A DNA stretch of 64,000 bases from Ophiostoma sp. CBS 140.51. Lineage: Eukaryota; Ascomycota; Sordariomycetes; Ophiostomatales; Ophiostomataceae. The stretch is from contig JANSLP010000142.1 in the NCBI GenBank assembly GCA_029298735.1, positions 1 through 64,000 of the forward strand. The letters are read 5' to 3'. Both the position numbers and the translations under genes were made by a program. The notes below the pieces were generated by a model. The model did no database searches and was not told the DNA's origin. It saw nothing but the letters and a program-made list of their open reading frames with translations. Each line of letters begins with the position of its first letter. Position 1 is the first letter of the stretch. Positions 41,601 to 53,900 of the stretch are shown in pieces.

Positions 41601-44600
41601 TTTCCGAATCCTTCGGGCGGCCGCCTTTTCCATCAACAGAACCAGCTGGAAGAACAGACCAACAAGCACCACCGCCATCGACACCAACATCGGGCACCGA
41701 CACTCTGACCTCGTCAGAAGTCAGTAATATGGAGAAGTCTCCATCCTCTCCAGCCCTTTTCCTTTTTCTCATTCTTTACCCCTGCATGTATGCATCCAGT
41801 CGAAGCTAGTCTCGGCATGGATGTAGGGACGACGGTGTGCCTTGCAGGAAAAGAAAGTGCAAAATATGAGAAAGAGGATCCTACGATGCAAGCCTTACAA
41901 CTACAGTTTATTACCCTGTAAACAGTACGATGGTGAACGTAAGAGGCGCGTCAAATGTAGAAATGCCTGGTTCTTTTTTTTTTCGTCTGGTATCTTCCCA
42001 TCATCACAGCATCTAGCCAAGCCAAATCCGATCATAGTCAGGTCTGGCCCGGTCCTCGATCAAGCCTCATTGGGGGCAAAGCGCCTCGCAGGGAGGAAAA
42101 CGCCAAAATCTAGGAGAACAAGGATGCAGGAAAGAGGCGTCCAAATCGGTGAGGCGATACACATACAAAACTGCCCCAGTCCTGAGTGGTGTGCACACAC
42201 ATTTAGAGACAGGGAAAAAGACATAATTTAATGTCCAAGGAAGGGGATGTCGATGGCAGTGTTTATGTGAAAATGACAAGTAAAAGACTGCGTTTGACTG
42301 TCGTTGACATTATAGTCAACCAAGCTAACAGAAAACGAGCCAGTACCGTGGCGTTTTGTGTACATGAGACATAGACAACCAACGGTAGACGGTCTCGTCG
42401 ACAGTGTCTTTCACTGGCTTGACAGTTCAACAGGTGTCGACTGGCTAGTCTACTGCTGTTAGCTGTTGGTTTTGGCGTTGTTTTCTTTTGTTTTCATCCG
42501 GGTTTCTCCCTTTTTGGTCTCTCTTTTCGCATTCCAATCCCTCTTTGACATGGCAATTTCCCTCACTTTCTTCTCGTGAGGCTAAAAAAAATCGACCAGC
42601 ATTGCCTGGTCGTAGTCCTCCGCTGTCCAAAGAGGAAACCCAGTCGTGAGGGGGAATGTAGCCTGGGAAACGTGGGTAGAGCATACAAGGGAGCGCATTC
42701 CCGTGGAATGTAGACCAAAAAGGACTCAAAGGGGGGACACAACGAGGAGAGAAGAAGAAAAGGATTAAGGTAGAGACTCAGTGGGAAAGGGAGCCGGTCG
42801 CGGCAACAAAGAAGCAACCTGTGTTAACCGTCAAACTACTGTTTGCCCTCCAGTCTTTCTACTTCATTGCCGTTTACCGGCCTCCCTTTTGTTTGTTTGA
42901 CGCAAAAATAAGGTGTGCCGCGTGGCTGAAAAATTCCTAATGGCGAGAGGGAGAAGAATGGCAAGCCGTCGATGGTTTGGCGGCAGTCTGTGCGAGGGGG
43001 CGAATGCTTCTATTCATTCCAGTGCACCACCAAAGTCTACTATCGTGACGTCGACTGCATTTTCGGGTAACAGACTTCCACCCACAAACTTGCTGCCGAC
43101 ACCTTATACACAACATAAATACGATAGATACCTGTACAATTTTGATACTTTTATGAGCTTAGTACTGAGGGAGAATGCAAAAGTAGACAATGGGCTCTAG
43201 CTCCCATCGTCAACGGTTTTCCAAACTGGTTGTCAACCCTGCCGGTTATATAAAATCATCACAGGGACAATGCTATAGTCCACACACACAACCCAGTAGT
43301 CTCCAGTCCACAGTCTGTACACAGCCCATATCTATCCACAGCTTCTTTGTCCCCATTGTTGACTTCGTCCACATAGTTTGTGTTCTTTCGACATGTACTC
43401 CGTAAAAAAGAAAGCTTCTTAAGCGTCGTTTGCCCTTTGTGAGGAGTTGATAACTGCGCTACCCCTCTTTGACCAGGGACAAGCTCATCATGTTCATCCA
43501 TATCACACATTATCTTCTTTTCCAGTACAACATATGCCCCTTTTCAGTTTACGCTGTCCCATATCTCGTATTGTTTGTTGGCCACCATCGGACATCTTTC
43601 GTCTTCTCATCTCCGACTTCCTATCTCTGAATATTCCAAGACATGAGGCTCTTTGTTCCAAGAGACGCTATTCGGCAATGACGGCAACTGCTGCCTGGGA
43701 CGCAGTTGAGTCGACCATCATCTGATATGACTTTCGCTGTTCGTTTTTGTTTGCTGATGTTACTTGATGGGCTTGCTAATTGTGCACAAATATGCATGTT
43801 GCAAAAGGTTCGCGTGTGGGCGCAAGTCTCTTGTTTGATGTGAGTCTTCCCTTGAGCATATTTTGTGACCCCCACGCTCGTCAGCCTCATTGTTGCACTT
43901 CTTTTTCCTCGCTTGCCTCCGCTTCTTCGTAGCATCGCTCGCGTTGTCGCGTCTGAAATCTGTCGGCATCCCATTGCAAACGTGACCTTGTTGCCTTGTC
44001 GCCTTGCTTTTTTGATAACCTCTTTTTGTACCATCCATTTCTGTAGCCACTCGTTTTCTTGCGTCTGGTGCATTTCGCCTCGTTCTGTGGTTGGCTCACC
44101 CGAAAAGCAGGCAACCAAACGCGGGCCGTTGCTGTCTGTCCGCGGAGGGGTCGGCAGACATTCCACGTCGGACGTCCAACGGTGCCACGTCGACCTGTAA
44201 GTTAGGGGCCTTCTATTTTTGCTCTTTGGGTAGACACGCAATTGCGTCCACAAGAGAGGCTGATAATCATCCATTCGCAGACGCATCATCCTGCATCGAG
44301 GGAAACCCCGCCACAGATGGTGGTGACGTGCTTCATACTTTAAGTGGACAACGAAAAGGCTGCACAACAACAAAGCATCATGAACGTCGGAACGATGTGC
44401 ACAAAATGCATTGAGGCCAACATATTTGCAGGCTCAAACGAGGCTGCCATGCAGCACAAAATAAACATTGAACGTAATGATGTGAGAGCAAACTCGGAGG
44501 CAGAGCTGCAACTAAGAATCTAAAGAAACAAGAAGAACCAACAAGAAGGTCGAGGCGAATGAGCATGGTTGGGATACGTGGTATGACTCAATGGCAGCGA

Positions 44601-44821
44601 GTGCAGTCGAGCATTCAGTCCACTTTCTTATGATATCTTGTATCAGATGTACATCACATAGGAGGCATAAATATGACAGTCTCGCTGCATCATTCTTATG
44701 AGATCGCTGGGCCATAGGTCTATCAAGTCATCCAGTTCTATAGCTATCATTTCACTTTCTCATCATCGATACAGTTATTTGGTATTTCTCTTCACCTTCT
44801 GTCCACACTGCTTCTATCACA
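38692..44821. other. 6.1 kb gene-free interval
   Basis: I found no frame with family features or a coherent exon chain. The first about 130 bp upstream of the Ser/Ala-rich gene has a repeated AT-rich TATA-like tract. Purine-rich degenerate gagtagtgag repeats lie at about 40285-40320. A minus-strand open frame of 250 codons at 43621-44373 has no recognisable sequence and is Arg/Met/His-rich, so I did not call it. The last about 100 bp before 44822 is C/T-rich leader. Confidence 0.5.
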
Positions 44822-46506
44822 ATGCCTGCAAACGGTGTCAATGGCACAGGTGCCATGACCAACGGGTCATCGCCTCCCCATGTTCCCCCTCCGCTCACCC
44901 CACCTCTTCAAACAGCTGAGCTACCTGAACGGATTGACAGCCTGAGGCAAGGCTTGCAAATAATTCAGCAACACTCCAATATCCTCGACGTCGTCGATGA
45001 ACTGATCTTGGACAACAAACAATTGAAGGATGCATTCGAGGACAACAAGCACTTGAAAGCTGCCCTCGACGTCAATTATGGCCGCATTCACCAGGTCGAG
45101 AAGAAGAATAATGAGCTGGAATCCCAGCTATCGTCCAAAGAGGCGACCATTCAAAATCTGCAGACCCTTGTCCAAGAACTCCAAAAAGACGCATCCGACA
45201 AGGAAGTTGCACTGAAAGACAGCAGCAAGGAGACGGTCAAGCTCAAGTCTGAAGTCGCAGATAAATCGACTAAGCTTGAGGCTGTGAACAAGGCCAAAGA
45301 GGCTCTCACAAAGGACAAGACCGGCCTCGAGGTCAAGGTGGCAAAGCAGGCCGCCGAGTTGGCCAAGATCAAAGACAGGTTTGGACGGTTGCAGGCACAG
45401 AAAGATGCCCAAGTCGACGCAATCCAGTCTCAGCTCGATACGCTCAACAATTACGCTGCTCCGCTCCATGACCTTCCATTGAGAGAAGTGTGAGTCGTCC
45501 TCGTGCCCTTACCACGGCTTGAGTTTATTTTTGTGCCCCTTTCTTGTCCACTACTAACACCCTTCATAGCACCGAGAAGCTCGGCGGCATCTTCCAGGGT
45601 GCCTTTCACCTCGTCAACAATTGCTTCGACACGGACCTGCCCCCTCGTGTGTTTGCCCGCGGCAATGACGACTTGGACATATTCCACAAGGCCCTGGCCG
45701 ATACCAGTGGCGCCATTCCTCTGCCGCCTTCCAACACTCCAGAGGCCAAGCGCATGCGCACAGCTGCCGTTCTACGCTTCCTCGCTCATGTTGCCCACAA
45801 AGAACTGTTCCAGCCGTTTTATGCGCTCGGTCGCAGTAACGACCTCGCCGTACTTATCGATACCCGTATTGACGATGCCGATCATGTTGACTTTGTGCGA
45901 CGGGTGCTTCTAAACACGGAAATGAACGCCGAGCTTGGTCCGGATTCTGCCAACCATGTTATGGAACAGACGGATCTTCGCGTCAAAAGTGTCCAGCGAG
46001 CCATGAAGAAAGTTGTCGGAGGTATTCCGTCCCCAGAAGCCCAGGATACGTTCTTCACAGCGCTCGCCCGGTGGTGTTACGAGACGACTCAGGTTTGGCG
46101 CGAAGACATCCAGCCGCTTCAATTTGGCATCGAGGTGCACAATGAGATAGACCACGAGGATGACGACTCTGTTGTCCTTGAAGAGTGGCGCCCTTTGTCA
46201 GAATTGCTGCCGGCGTCAAGCTCGGCCGCGGCCGCAGACGCTGCCCGTGCTCCGGCCCTGGCCTCTCGCCGTGATGTCGCTGCCCACGTCTGGCCTCTCT
46301 TTTACACCAACGGCGAGATCGCCCTTAAGGGTGTTGTTGTGACCACGGCCCAGGTGGCTGACGCTCAGCGCGAGGTGGATCAGATTGCCGTGCAGAAGGA
46401 CAGCAGCCGGCGCGCTACTCGGGCCTCTGCCCGTCGTGGCAGTGCCGTCACAACCACCAGTGCACCTGGCACCCCCAGTACAACCGCAGGACAGCGGTCT
46501 TTTTGA
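44822..46506 (+). CDS. Coiled-coil protein with conserved C-terminal half, two exons
   Basis: Exon 1 is 44822-45489 and exon 2 is 45570-46506, giving 534 residues. The 80-bp intron has GTGAGT, a TACTAAC branch site and CATAG. Residues 1-40 are Gly/Ser/Pro-rich. Residues about 40-215 form a long heptad-type coiled coil (for example NELESQLSSKEATIQNLQTL). Residues about 224-425 are a globular region (KLGGIFQGAFHLVNNCFDTD, TALARWCYETTQVWREDI) followed by an acidic patch. A third conserved block is HVWPLFYTNGEIALKGVVVT, and a basic Arg/Ser tail ends the protein. I do not recognise the family. It may be a structural or scaffold protein of fungi. Splicing is required because the first frame stops at 45493. 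Confidence 0.88.
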
Positions 46507-47139
46507 GACGTTCCCTCATCGGCAGCATCCGACGGTGGTGGGCGAACACAACTGACAGCAGCCGGGACAGGAAAAGAGACGGAAAAAGAGACAGAAGAAC
46601 TAGGAACAGGAGAGGGACGGGTGAATGGAATAACCGACGCTCTTCAGGTCCACGGTACGCACAGGCTGTCAGAACGGATGCATATTTTGCGTGACATTAG
46701 CTGGGACAAATTGGTTTAAGAAGAAGCGCCATGACACAACTACAGTCTGGAAAGCTATGCTACAGGGCTGGGCCTTGGTAACAGTTCTCCATTTTCTAAT
46801 TGAATTTTGGGTGTGATTTACTTGGATTTGGTTGGCATGTTTTTATTTGGAATGTTTTTCTTTCGGGGTTTTCTTTCGATTTTTGTTTTTCGGAACTTTA
46901 TCGCCATCTACGTTTCATTAATACTTCTCTTAAAGTTTGACACCTTCTGTTTTCTTGATATCGCCCGTGTATTTTCTTTTACACCAACAGCACTGTTCTA
47001 TTCTCGTCTTTGTATGAATTGTTTACATATTATCTTGATTTTGACGTACTTTACACAAATGCGGCCTTTAATGTCAATTATAATTATAATTTGTCAGGAA
47101 ATTTTTAATTAAAACTTCAAATAATATTTTATGCCTGTT
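46507..47139. other. A/T-rich 3' intergenic region
   Basis: T-rich sequence downstream of the coiled-coil gene. The hydrophobic open frame at 46807-47112 reflects poly-T runs, not a protein. No gene. Confidence 0.5.
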
Positions 47140-47505
47140 TAAGCAAGTATCTATTATTATTATTATTATTATCCGTCTTTCTCAGTCAGTCCTGACTATT
47201 GGCGACTAGCTAGATAGAACCCTCTGGGGAAAAAACTATCACAGAACTAAGTGGGTGAATATTCTATTCACCGGTGCGTGTGGTAGGCCACTGGTGACTG
47301 CCGTAGAGAAACAAATAGATAAAAGGAAATACAACAGATGAGACAAGTATAGACATAAGAAATCATGGTAATGCTGTCGTGACGCTTTTACGTGGGTGTC
47401 GGCGACCTCTCTAGCTCTTTGGCTAGGCGGTACTCCGGGAGCCTCTCGCTTCGAATAAGCCACCGGAGGAGCGGTCGGGCCGTGAGGCCCGTAAGCAAGT
47501 ATCTA
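47140..47505 (-). mobile_element. SINE-like insertion flanked by 14-bp target-site duplications
   Basis: TAAGCAAGTATCTA occurs at 47140-47153 and again at 47492-47505. The 338 bp between them, read on the minus strand, start with a hairpin (CGGGCC-TCAC-GGCCCG), continue with more GC-rich foldable sequence, and end in a (TAA)n simple-repeat tail of about 19 bases (47154-47172) that abuts the other duplication. Target-site duplication plus a short 3' simple-repeat tail is the signature of a retroposed short element. Loose matches to Pol III boxes exist (TGGCTTATTCG, then GGTCGCCGACACC about 50 bases on), but neither is perfect. There is no coding capacity. No second copy was noticed in this window. 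Confidence 0.6.
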
Positions 47506-48066
47506 CTTTGATAAAATATTCCTTAATGACAGGAGAAACTAACAAGAAACTACATACAAGGGCTAGCATACAAGGGCTAGCTGGACTTGTCTACATTGCA
47601 AGAAAAAAGTCATAAACGCAAAACAGTATGTGCAGAATGTAAAAGAAATTGTAGACAAACGCCATATATGCTCGTATGCTGCATTGTCAAGTTTACACAA
47701 GAACACGACAAAGTGGTGTTAAGATGACAAGACGAAAGCACGGTTTTAAAGGAGGAAAAAAAACATGATGGGTGGCACAACGATGCAATGTTTGACATTG
47801 AAAATGAAGAACCTTCAAGCAACGAAGTAAAAAATAAGAGTCCAAAGCAACTTGGAAAGAGACGAGAAAATTCAAGATCCAACTCGCCGCAGTTGAACAG
47901 CCCCGCTGCCAATGCAATAAATCCACCATCGTATCTGTTTTACTAATAATCAAGTCTCAACAGGACCAGAATGAAAGAAAACAAGTAAAGCATTAATATA
48001 AGAAACAGAAAACAAGAAAACAAAACGCATATAAGCAATAAGAGTCAACATCGACATCAACTAGAC
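47506..48066. other. 3' region of the AIM21 gene
   Basis: A-rich sequence on the plus strand (T-rich in the sense of the minus-strand gene), consistent with a 3' UTR and spacer. No gene was seen. Confidence 0.5.
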
Positions 48067-50963
48067 TTATTCCTCAACAACTGGCTCTTTAACGACCTTG
48101 GGTTCTACTGAGTCACTTGATGCCTCAACCTTGGCCTCGACGAGGGGCTCACCGGCCGTGTTGGAGGCGATCGTCTCGGTCTTCTCGGCAGGCTCGGCCA
48201 CCTCCTCCTTGACAGCCTCCTCCTCAACAGGCTCTTTCGCCTCCTTCTCCTCAACCGGCTCGGCGACAGCAGCAACAGGCTCAGCCTCGGGCTCGGCCTC
48301 GGCAATCTTGCCCGAAGTCACGACCAGGCCGCCATCCTCGGGATCGATGCTGTAAAGGGTAGTTGTTGTTGAGAAGGCCAGGGTAGAGGCCGAAGTGGCA
48401 GGAGCTGCAGCAGGGCTGGCCGCAGCGGCACGAGGTGCGCTTCTCTGAGGGCCACGGGCACGACCCTTGCGAGCATCAACAAGCGGGGCCTTCTCAGCCT
48501 CGGGCGCCTCCTCAGCCGGCTCTGGGTCCTCCTTCTTAGGAGCCTGGGGGCCAATCTTGAGCTTCTTGTTCAGATCCGACATGAAGTTGGCCTGCAGCTG
48601 GGCGATCTTACCGCCAAAGGGACGGGCCGGGACAGCAGGCTTTGACCGGGGAACCGACTCGGGCTCCTGGTCAGCGCTGGGCTGCTGGTGGCGGACCGGG
48701 CGGGCGGGGATCACAGGCTTGGGCTTGTCGGAAACAGCGGGCTTACTAGCATCCTCCTCAGACGAGCCAGTCTTGGGCTTGGGACGACTCGGGACAACCG
48801 GAACGGCCTTGTCCGAGGGATCCGTCAGCTTGCGTGCCGGTCTCTGAGGAACAGCAGGCTTTGATGACGACTCGATAGGAGACGGCACCTCCTCTTCCTG
48901 GGGGTTGGAGACAACAGTCTGGAGCTGCAGACTCTCAGGCGCATCTTCCCAGACATCCCGACTAGGGAAGCGCTGGCCGAGTTGTGGCCGGCGGAGACTG
49001 CTGGCGCTGCTGCCAGCAGGGCTGCTGGTTGGTGCGTGTGTGTTGCCGGCAGGTGCGAGGACCTTGTCCTTGATCCAAGAGGTGGGTGTAGGCTTGTGAG
49101 GCTTGCGGTTCTCGGCGAACGCGTCGGCACCCTGCAGCTCCTTCTCGGCGAGCTCCTCCTGTTGCCGGGCAAAAGCCTGGGCAGGAGTCTCACCCTCGCG
49201 TGGCAAGTCGGAAGAGGGGCGGTGGGCAACGTAGCCTTCCTCCTCCTCGTGCTTGATCGGCATGTCGGGGGTGGAGACTTCGGCGGTGTAGTGGACACTA
49301 CTCGGGGCGTCTTCCCAAATGTCGCGGCTAGGGAAGCGGGGGGCCGTCTCCTCGTTGATTGACTTGGAGGAAATCGATGGGGCGCGACCAGTCTTGTTGT
49401 TATCGTCCTTGAACAGGGGCTCGTAATCGTCTTCGGCCTTATCCTCGGCGATAGCAGACTCCTGGGGAATTGAAGACACGCGATAGATGCTGGCGGGACG
49501 ACTTGAAGGGCGGCTGGAGCCCTCCTCACCGTCAAACGAACTCAGGCGGCGCTCAAAGGCAGGCTCAACGGCAGGCTCGTGATCGTAGGCGGAGGGGTCC
49601 TTGGCGACCTCGTCTTCTGCGAGGATGGGTGCTTCGCTCTCGTAATCGAAGTCAGGCGACTCGTCTTCGCTGAACATTACGCTCTTGCGACGGTTGTTGG
49701 GATCGTCGACGTGGATGACATTGTCGTCAGGAGGGCCAGAGAGGGAAATTCCAGGGGTACCGCTCTTTGCGGTGGCTGAGGATTGGCTGCCGAAACTGTT
49801 TGACTTTCCCTTGGGTGCAACAGATGCGGGGCGGGAAGTCGATTCCTCAATGGCCTGCCACCCAACCTGTTCGCTGGGGGTGCCGTTAACGTCATGGGTT
49901 GCTGCAGAATCAATGTTAGCGCCAGTACCAACCGGGAAAAGCTGCTTATGGTATATGCATGCACCACGCAACGTCATCTCTTCTTTCTTCATTCAAAAAA
50001 CGATGACTTGCTTCGTTAAATTCAACTGGGTGCGAGAGTTTTAAAAAACTTACCGATGCCAGAGCCGCGGCTGGCAGTCTCGCGCACGATCTTGTTCAGG
50101 TCGGCGCTCGTCATGGAGTAGTCCTGGGTGCGATCAGAGTGGTGCGGGGTGTGCTCCTTCTCGATCAGCTCGGGGTGCTTGCTGTAGTAATCCTTCTCGA
50201 GCTTGTCCGAGGCGATGACACCGTGGCCGTGGAGGCCGTAGCTACCAGGGGGCAGATCGCCGAAGCCACGAGCGCTCTTCTTGCGGTTGTGGTTGCGCTT
50301 GCCGCCGTTGGCAGCAGCGTCGGGGGCCGGGGAGGGAGCCTGGACGTCACCAGCGTTAGGGTACATTGGCACTTGGCGACCAATCTCCGGGATGCCGTGC
50401 TCGTCCTCGTCGAGGGCGTCCTCGTTGGATGACAGCTCCTGGCTGGTAGTGCTGCCCTTCTTCTTGGTGCTGTCGTCGCCGGTGGCCTGGCCAATGCCGA
50501 AAGAAGCAGCCTTTTCGCTGTCGGTGCGGGTGACAGTAGCGACGCGCTGCTTAGCGCTAATTGCGGGCAGCGAGGGCTTGGGGGCGTGCAGCTTGACGTC
50601 ATCGCCCACGGTACGAGTATGTTCCGGGGAGGCGGCGCGGCTGCCGCCAGCTTGTGACTTGGAGGCGTTGAGCTCATCTGCGACGGCAGCGTACTCCATG
50701 CCCTCCTGGCCAACGGAGGGGAGGTCAACGGAGCTGGACCGGTCGATGGGGTCCGACGTCAAATGGGACGGGCCATGGTTGAAAGTAGCCCGGTTAGGGC
50801 TCTTGGACAGAAGGCTGTCTAATGGGGAGGGCGCGAAGCGATCGCGGCTAGGAGAGAGGGAGCGGTCGACAGCGCGGCGGGCGGGGCGTGGCGGGATCTT
50901 GGGAGTGTCCTGCGCCTTGGATGGGCGCGGGGGCACGATCGGTTGTTGTGTTGCGGCCGACAT
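48067..50963 (-). CDS. aim21: AIM21-family actin-regulating protein, two exons
   Basis: Exon 1 is 50963-50054 and exon 2 is 49901-48067 on the minus strand, giving 914 residues. The 152-bp intron has GTAAGT, a GCTAAC branch site and TGCAG. The protein is long, acidic and largely disordered. It has N-terminal proline motifs (PIVPPRPSKAQ, KIPPRPARRA), many PxxP elements in the second half (PAVPQRPARK, PVIPARPVR, AVPARPFGGKIAQLQ), and the core KIAQLQANFMSDLNKKLKIG characteristic of fungal AIM21. A motif RFPSRD(I/V)WEDAP occurs twice, about 120 residues apart. In yeast Aim21, with Tda2, caps actin barbed ends at cortical patches and binds SH3 proteins through its PxxP motifs. The C-terminal about 80 residues are Glu/Ala/Val low complexity. 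Confidence 0.9.
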
Positions 50964-53900
50964 GATGAATGTGTGTGTGAAGTTTGTTGGAATTAGGTAA
51001 AAATTTCAGGAGAAGAAGAAGAACCAAAAAAAGACTGGAGAGGGAATCGAGTTAGTTATTGTAACCAAAAGGTTGCGAGACCTCAAAAACGGGCTGTTTG
51101 GTAAAAATTGGTAGAAGGCGGCAATTGGATGTGGGCTGGAGTAATATGTGATGCTCGGGATATAAGTGCAAGGGGGATTTGGTGATAAAGGGCAGCTAAA
51201 AGGAGCCAAAAGGAATGCAGCAAGTGCAACAAAGCGATAAGGAGCAACGCCGTAAACAAAGTTACGGTGAGCACCAAACGCAGTAAATGCTGCAGATAAA
51301 CGATAGACGATAGATGGTGAAGGCAAGGAAAGAAACGGATCTGGAATCTGGAATCTGAAGAGGCCAATGCACACACAGATACAGATACAGATAGTCGGCT
51401 CTGAGCCCCGGCAAACCAGAATGCACGCAGATAAGTTTGCTCAGCAAGGCAGGGGACGAGAACTGAGCGTGCAGGTAACGACAATGGGATGGGATCCGTT
51501 GGGGCTGGCGCATGTGAAACTCATGCACCAAGCCGCAGCAAAGGTGACGAGCGTACGACACAGACGCGCAACAAGAGTCGAGATGGAAGATAACGGGGAA
51601 ACAAAGCCGGGGGATAGCGCGTTGGGGAGTCACAGAAGGAAGCGGGCCAACTGATAAGGACCCAAACAAACCGCGGGCTGAAAGAGGGTAAGGATAAGGC
51701 AGGGCAGAGGGGGGAGAGACAGAGATAGGAAGCACATTCCGGGGAAAATGATGACAGGAGAATACCAAAGGGACGTGACAACAAATAAAGACGAGGCTAG
51801 TGGGAACGCGCAGGAGGGCCAAAAACGACGCTCAAGAACGCTCGACACTGGATGTCAAGTCTGGATGTGATTACAGCTTGTTCTTTTGCGTCTGCATCTG
51901 CAACCATTGCAAGCTGCTTTGTCGCCCTGGCCCGTCCTTTGCGCCGCCTTGAGTTTTCCGTGTGTATTTTTCTGTATTTCTGTATTCTTGTGCTCCCGTG
52001 CCCAATGGGTAGCGGGAGAAAGAACGACTTGTGTTTCCTCGATAGCGGCCCAAAGGTGACGCAGACGGAGTGGCGGGCGTGAAGCAATGGCGAGAGGCAG
52101 ATGCAACTGTGGCCACGGGGCGGCTGACAGGCAGGGTATGGAGGGGAATTGAAGAGCGAATTGCGCCAGCTGGTGACGGCAAAGACTGGCACAAGTGTAC
52201 ACAAGAGTAAAGACACGCAATGGAAGGCAAAATTGGAGGAGAATTGCAAAAACGGCGATGTCGCAAAGCAAGGCCGTTGCTTTCAGTGACGTACCTTTGG
52301 AGTGGTAGCAGCTTGATGAGAGATGCTGCTGCGTGTAAGTGTGCTGAGGATGAGATTCAGCACTTGTTTGATGGTTCGAGAGTATGGAAAACAGATTGTA
52401 GACGCAACAAAGTGCAATTCGAGAAGGAGGAGGAAGAAGAAGAAGGAAGAGACAAAGAAAGGGGAAAAGAGGACGTAGAAAAGCAAGAGGCTTGATGATC
52501 GTATTCTTGCAAGTTGGGAAAGAAGCACCGTGGCAAGGTATTTACATGCACCATAATGGCCAGGACCTGTCTTAGACGGGCAGGAGGGGCAGGGCGTGCA
52601 GGGAAGGTGGAGGCGTGGAGGTGCAAGGCGGGCATGGGCGTGTGGAAGAGGTGAAAAACGGAAGCGACGACAGACCACTAAAATCGCCGACGAAATGCGT
52701 CAGACACAGGGCGGTGGACAAATACCTCGCTCGTCATTAGCTGTAGCCTCCAGGCATATGCGGTAGGAGTACGGGAGGGTACCAGCTCTGTCGCCAGATT
52801 TGATGTGCGCCGAGTGTACCCGCCCGTATCTCTACCGACCGCTCTAGACAGAGGCCCCAAGTGGGCCGCCCTTTCCCCATGGCCGCAGGGGCACCCAAAG
52901 CGCACTGTGCACGCACGCAGCTTCCCTCGATGACTCGATCTGACCGTCTTTTGCAGTCTTTTTGTGGTTGGTTTACGATGTGTTGAATTGCCGTTTTATT
53001 CTGCCAGCCAGATGCTAAAGCAGTCTGTCGTTTCAACCTGTGCCTGTTCCTGAGCTTGTTGGGCATGTAAGAAACGGGCACGCGACGACACAGAATTGTG
53101 CATGCCAGCTTCTCGTTTCTTAACCTCGGCCAATTCTCAGAAACGCAAAATTCAACGAGATGTCGAGACAGCTCCCGAAGTTACGAGAACAGGGACACTC
53201 GAACAGGGAAGCTTCAAAAACGTTGACGAAAGAACCCAATAGCATCATCGTCTCCAGTCGCATGCATGTCCAGGTTTTCCCCCCCTTTCCCCTTCCAGAA
53301 CGACCCTTGGTCACCCATGTCCCATGCCTTGTCTGGTTGTCCACCGCCTCCACAAAAAGGCGGCGTGGGCGTTCCAGTGTCTCCACCGCGTGACCATGCC
53401 AACGATTCCAACAATCGCAGGGCAGAGTTTTTACGACGTCGAAGACTTTGCAAGTTGACGAGACTTTCTTGCATATGTGTATGTTTGAGTTTGCAGCTGC
53501 AAGTCAATGTGAAAATATGTGGACGAACACCCAATGACGGGGCAACTTGGCTTCGTGATCCAATGGTTGGATGCATGCCCAGAGCAAGGGCACGCACGTG
53601 TGTCTATTCTCGTGTGGAAGCAATTTATTCTGCCGTCTTTTCAACAAGACAGCCTCAACCTACACATACATGCCCTGCCCGTCTAATATCCTTTCCTCCG
53701 CTGCCCCTGCAGACGACATCAAGAACAAAAGCAGCTACTGTTCACCGTTGGTTCTTGTTAGAGGGGAAAGATTAAAAAAAGACATAAAAAAAAGGAGGCC
53801 CGCGAGCAGATACAGTAAAAAGACAGTCGACCAGCCGAAGCTAAAGCTAAAATGGTTTCTGGGCCTTGCACGCTTGTTCACGCGACAGTTCCTTTGCGAT

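Noticed and set aside
43621..44373. 250-codon minus-strand open frame
   Set aside because: Composition is unlike the real genes here, no domain is recognisable and no supporting splice or leader signals were seen.
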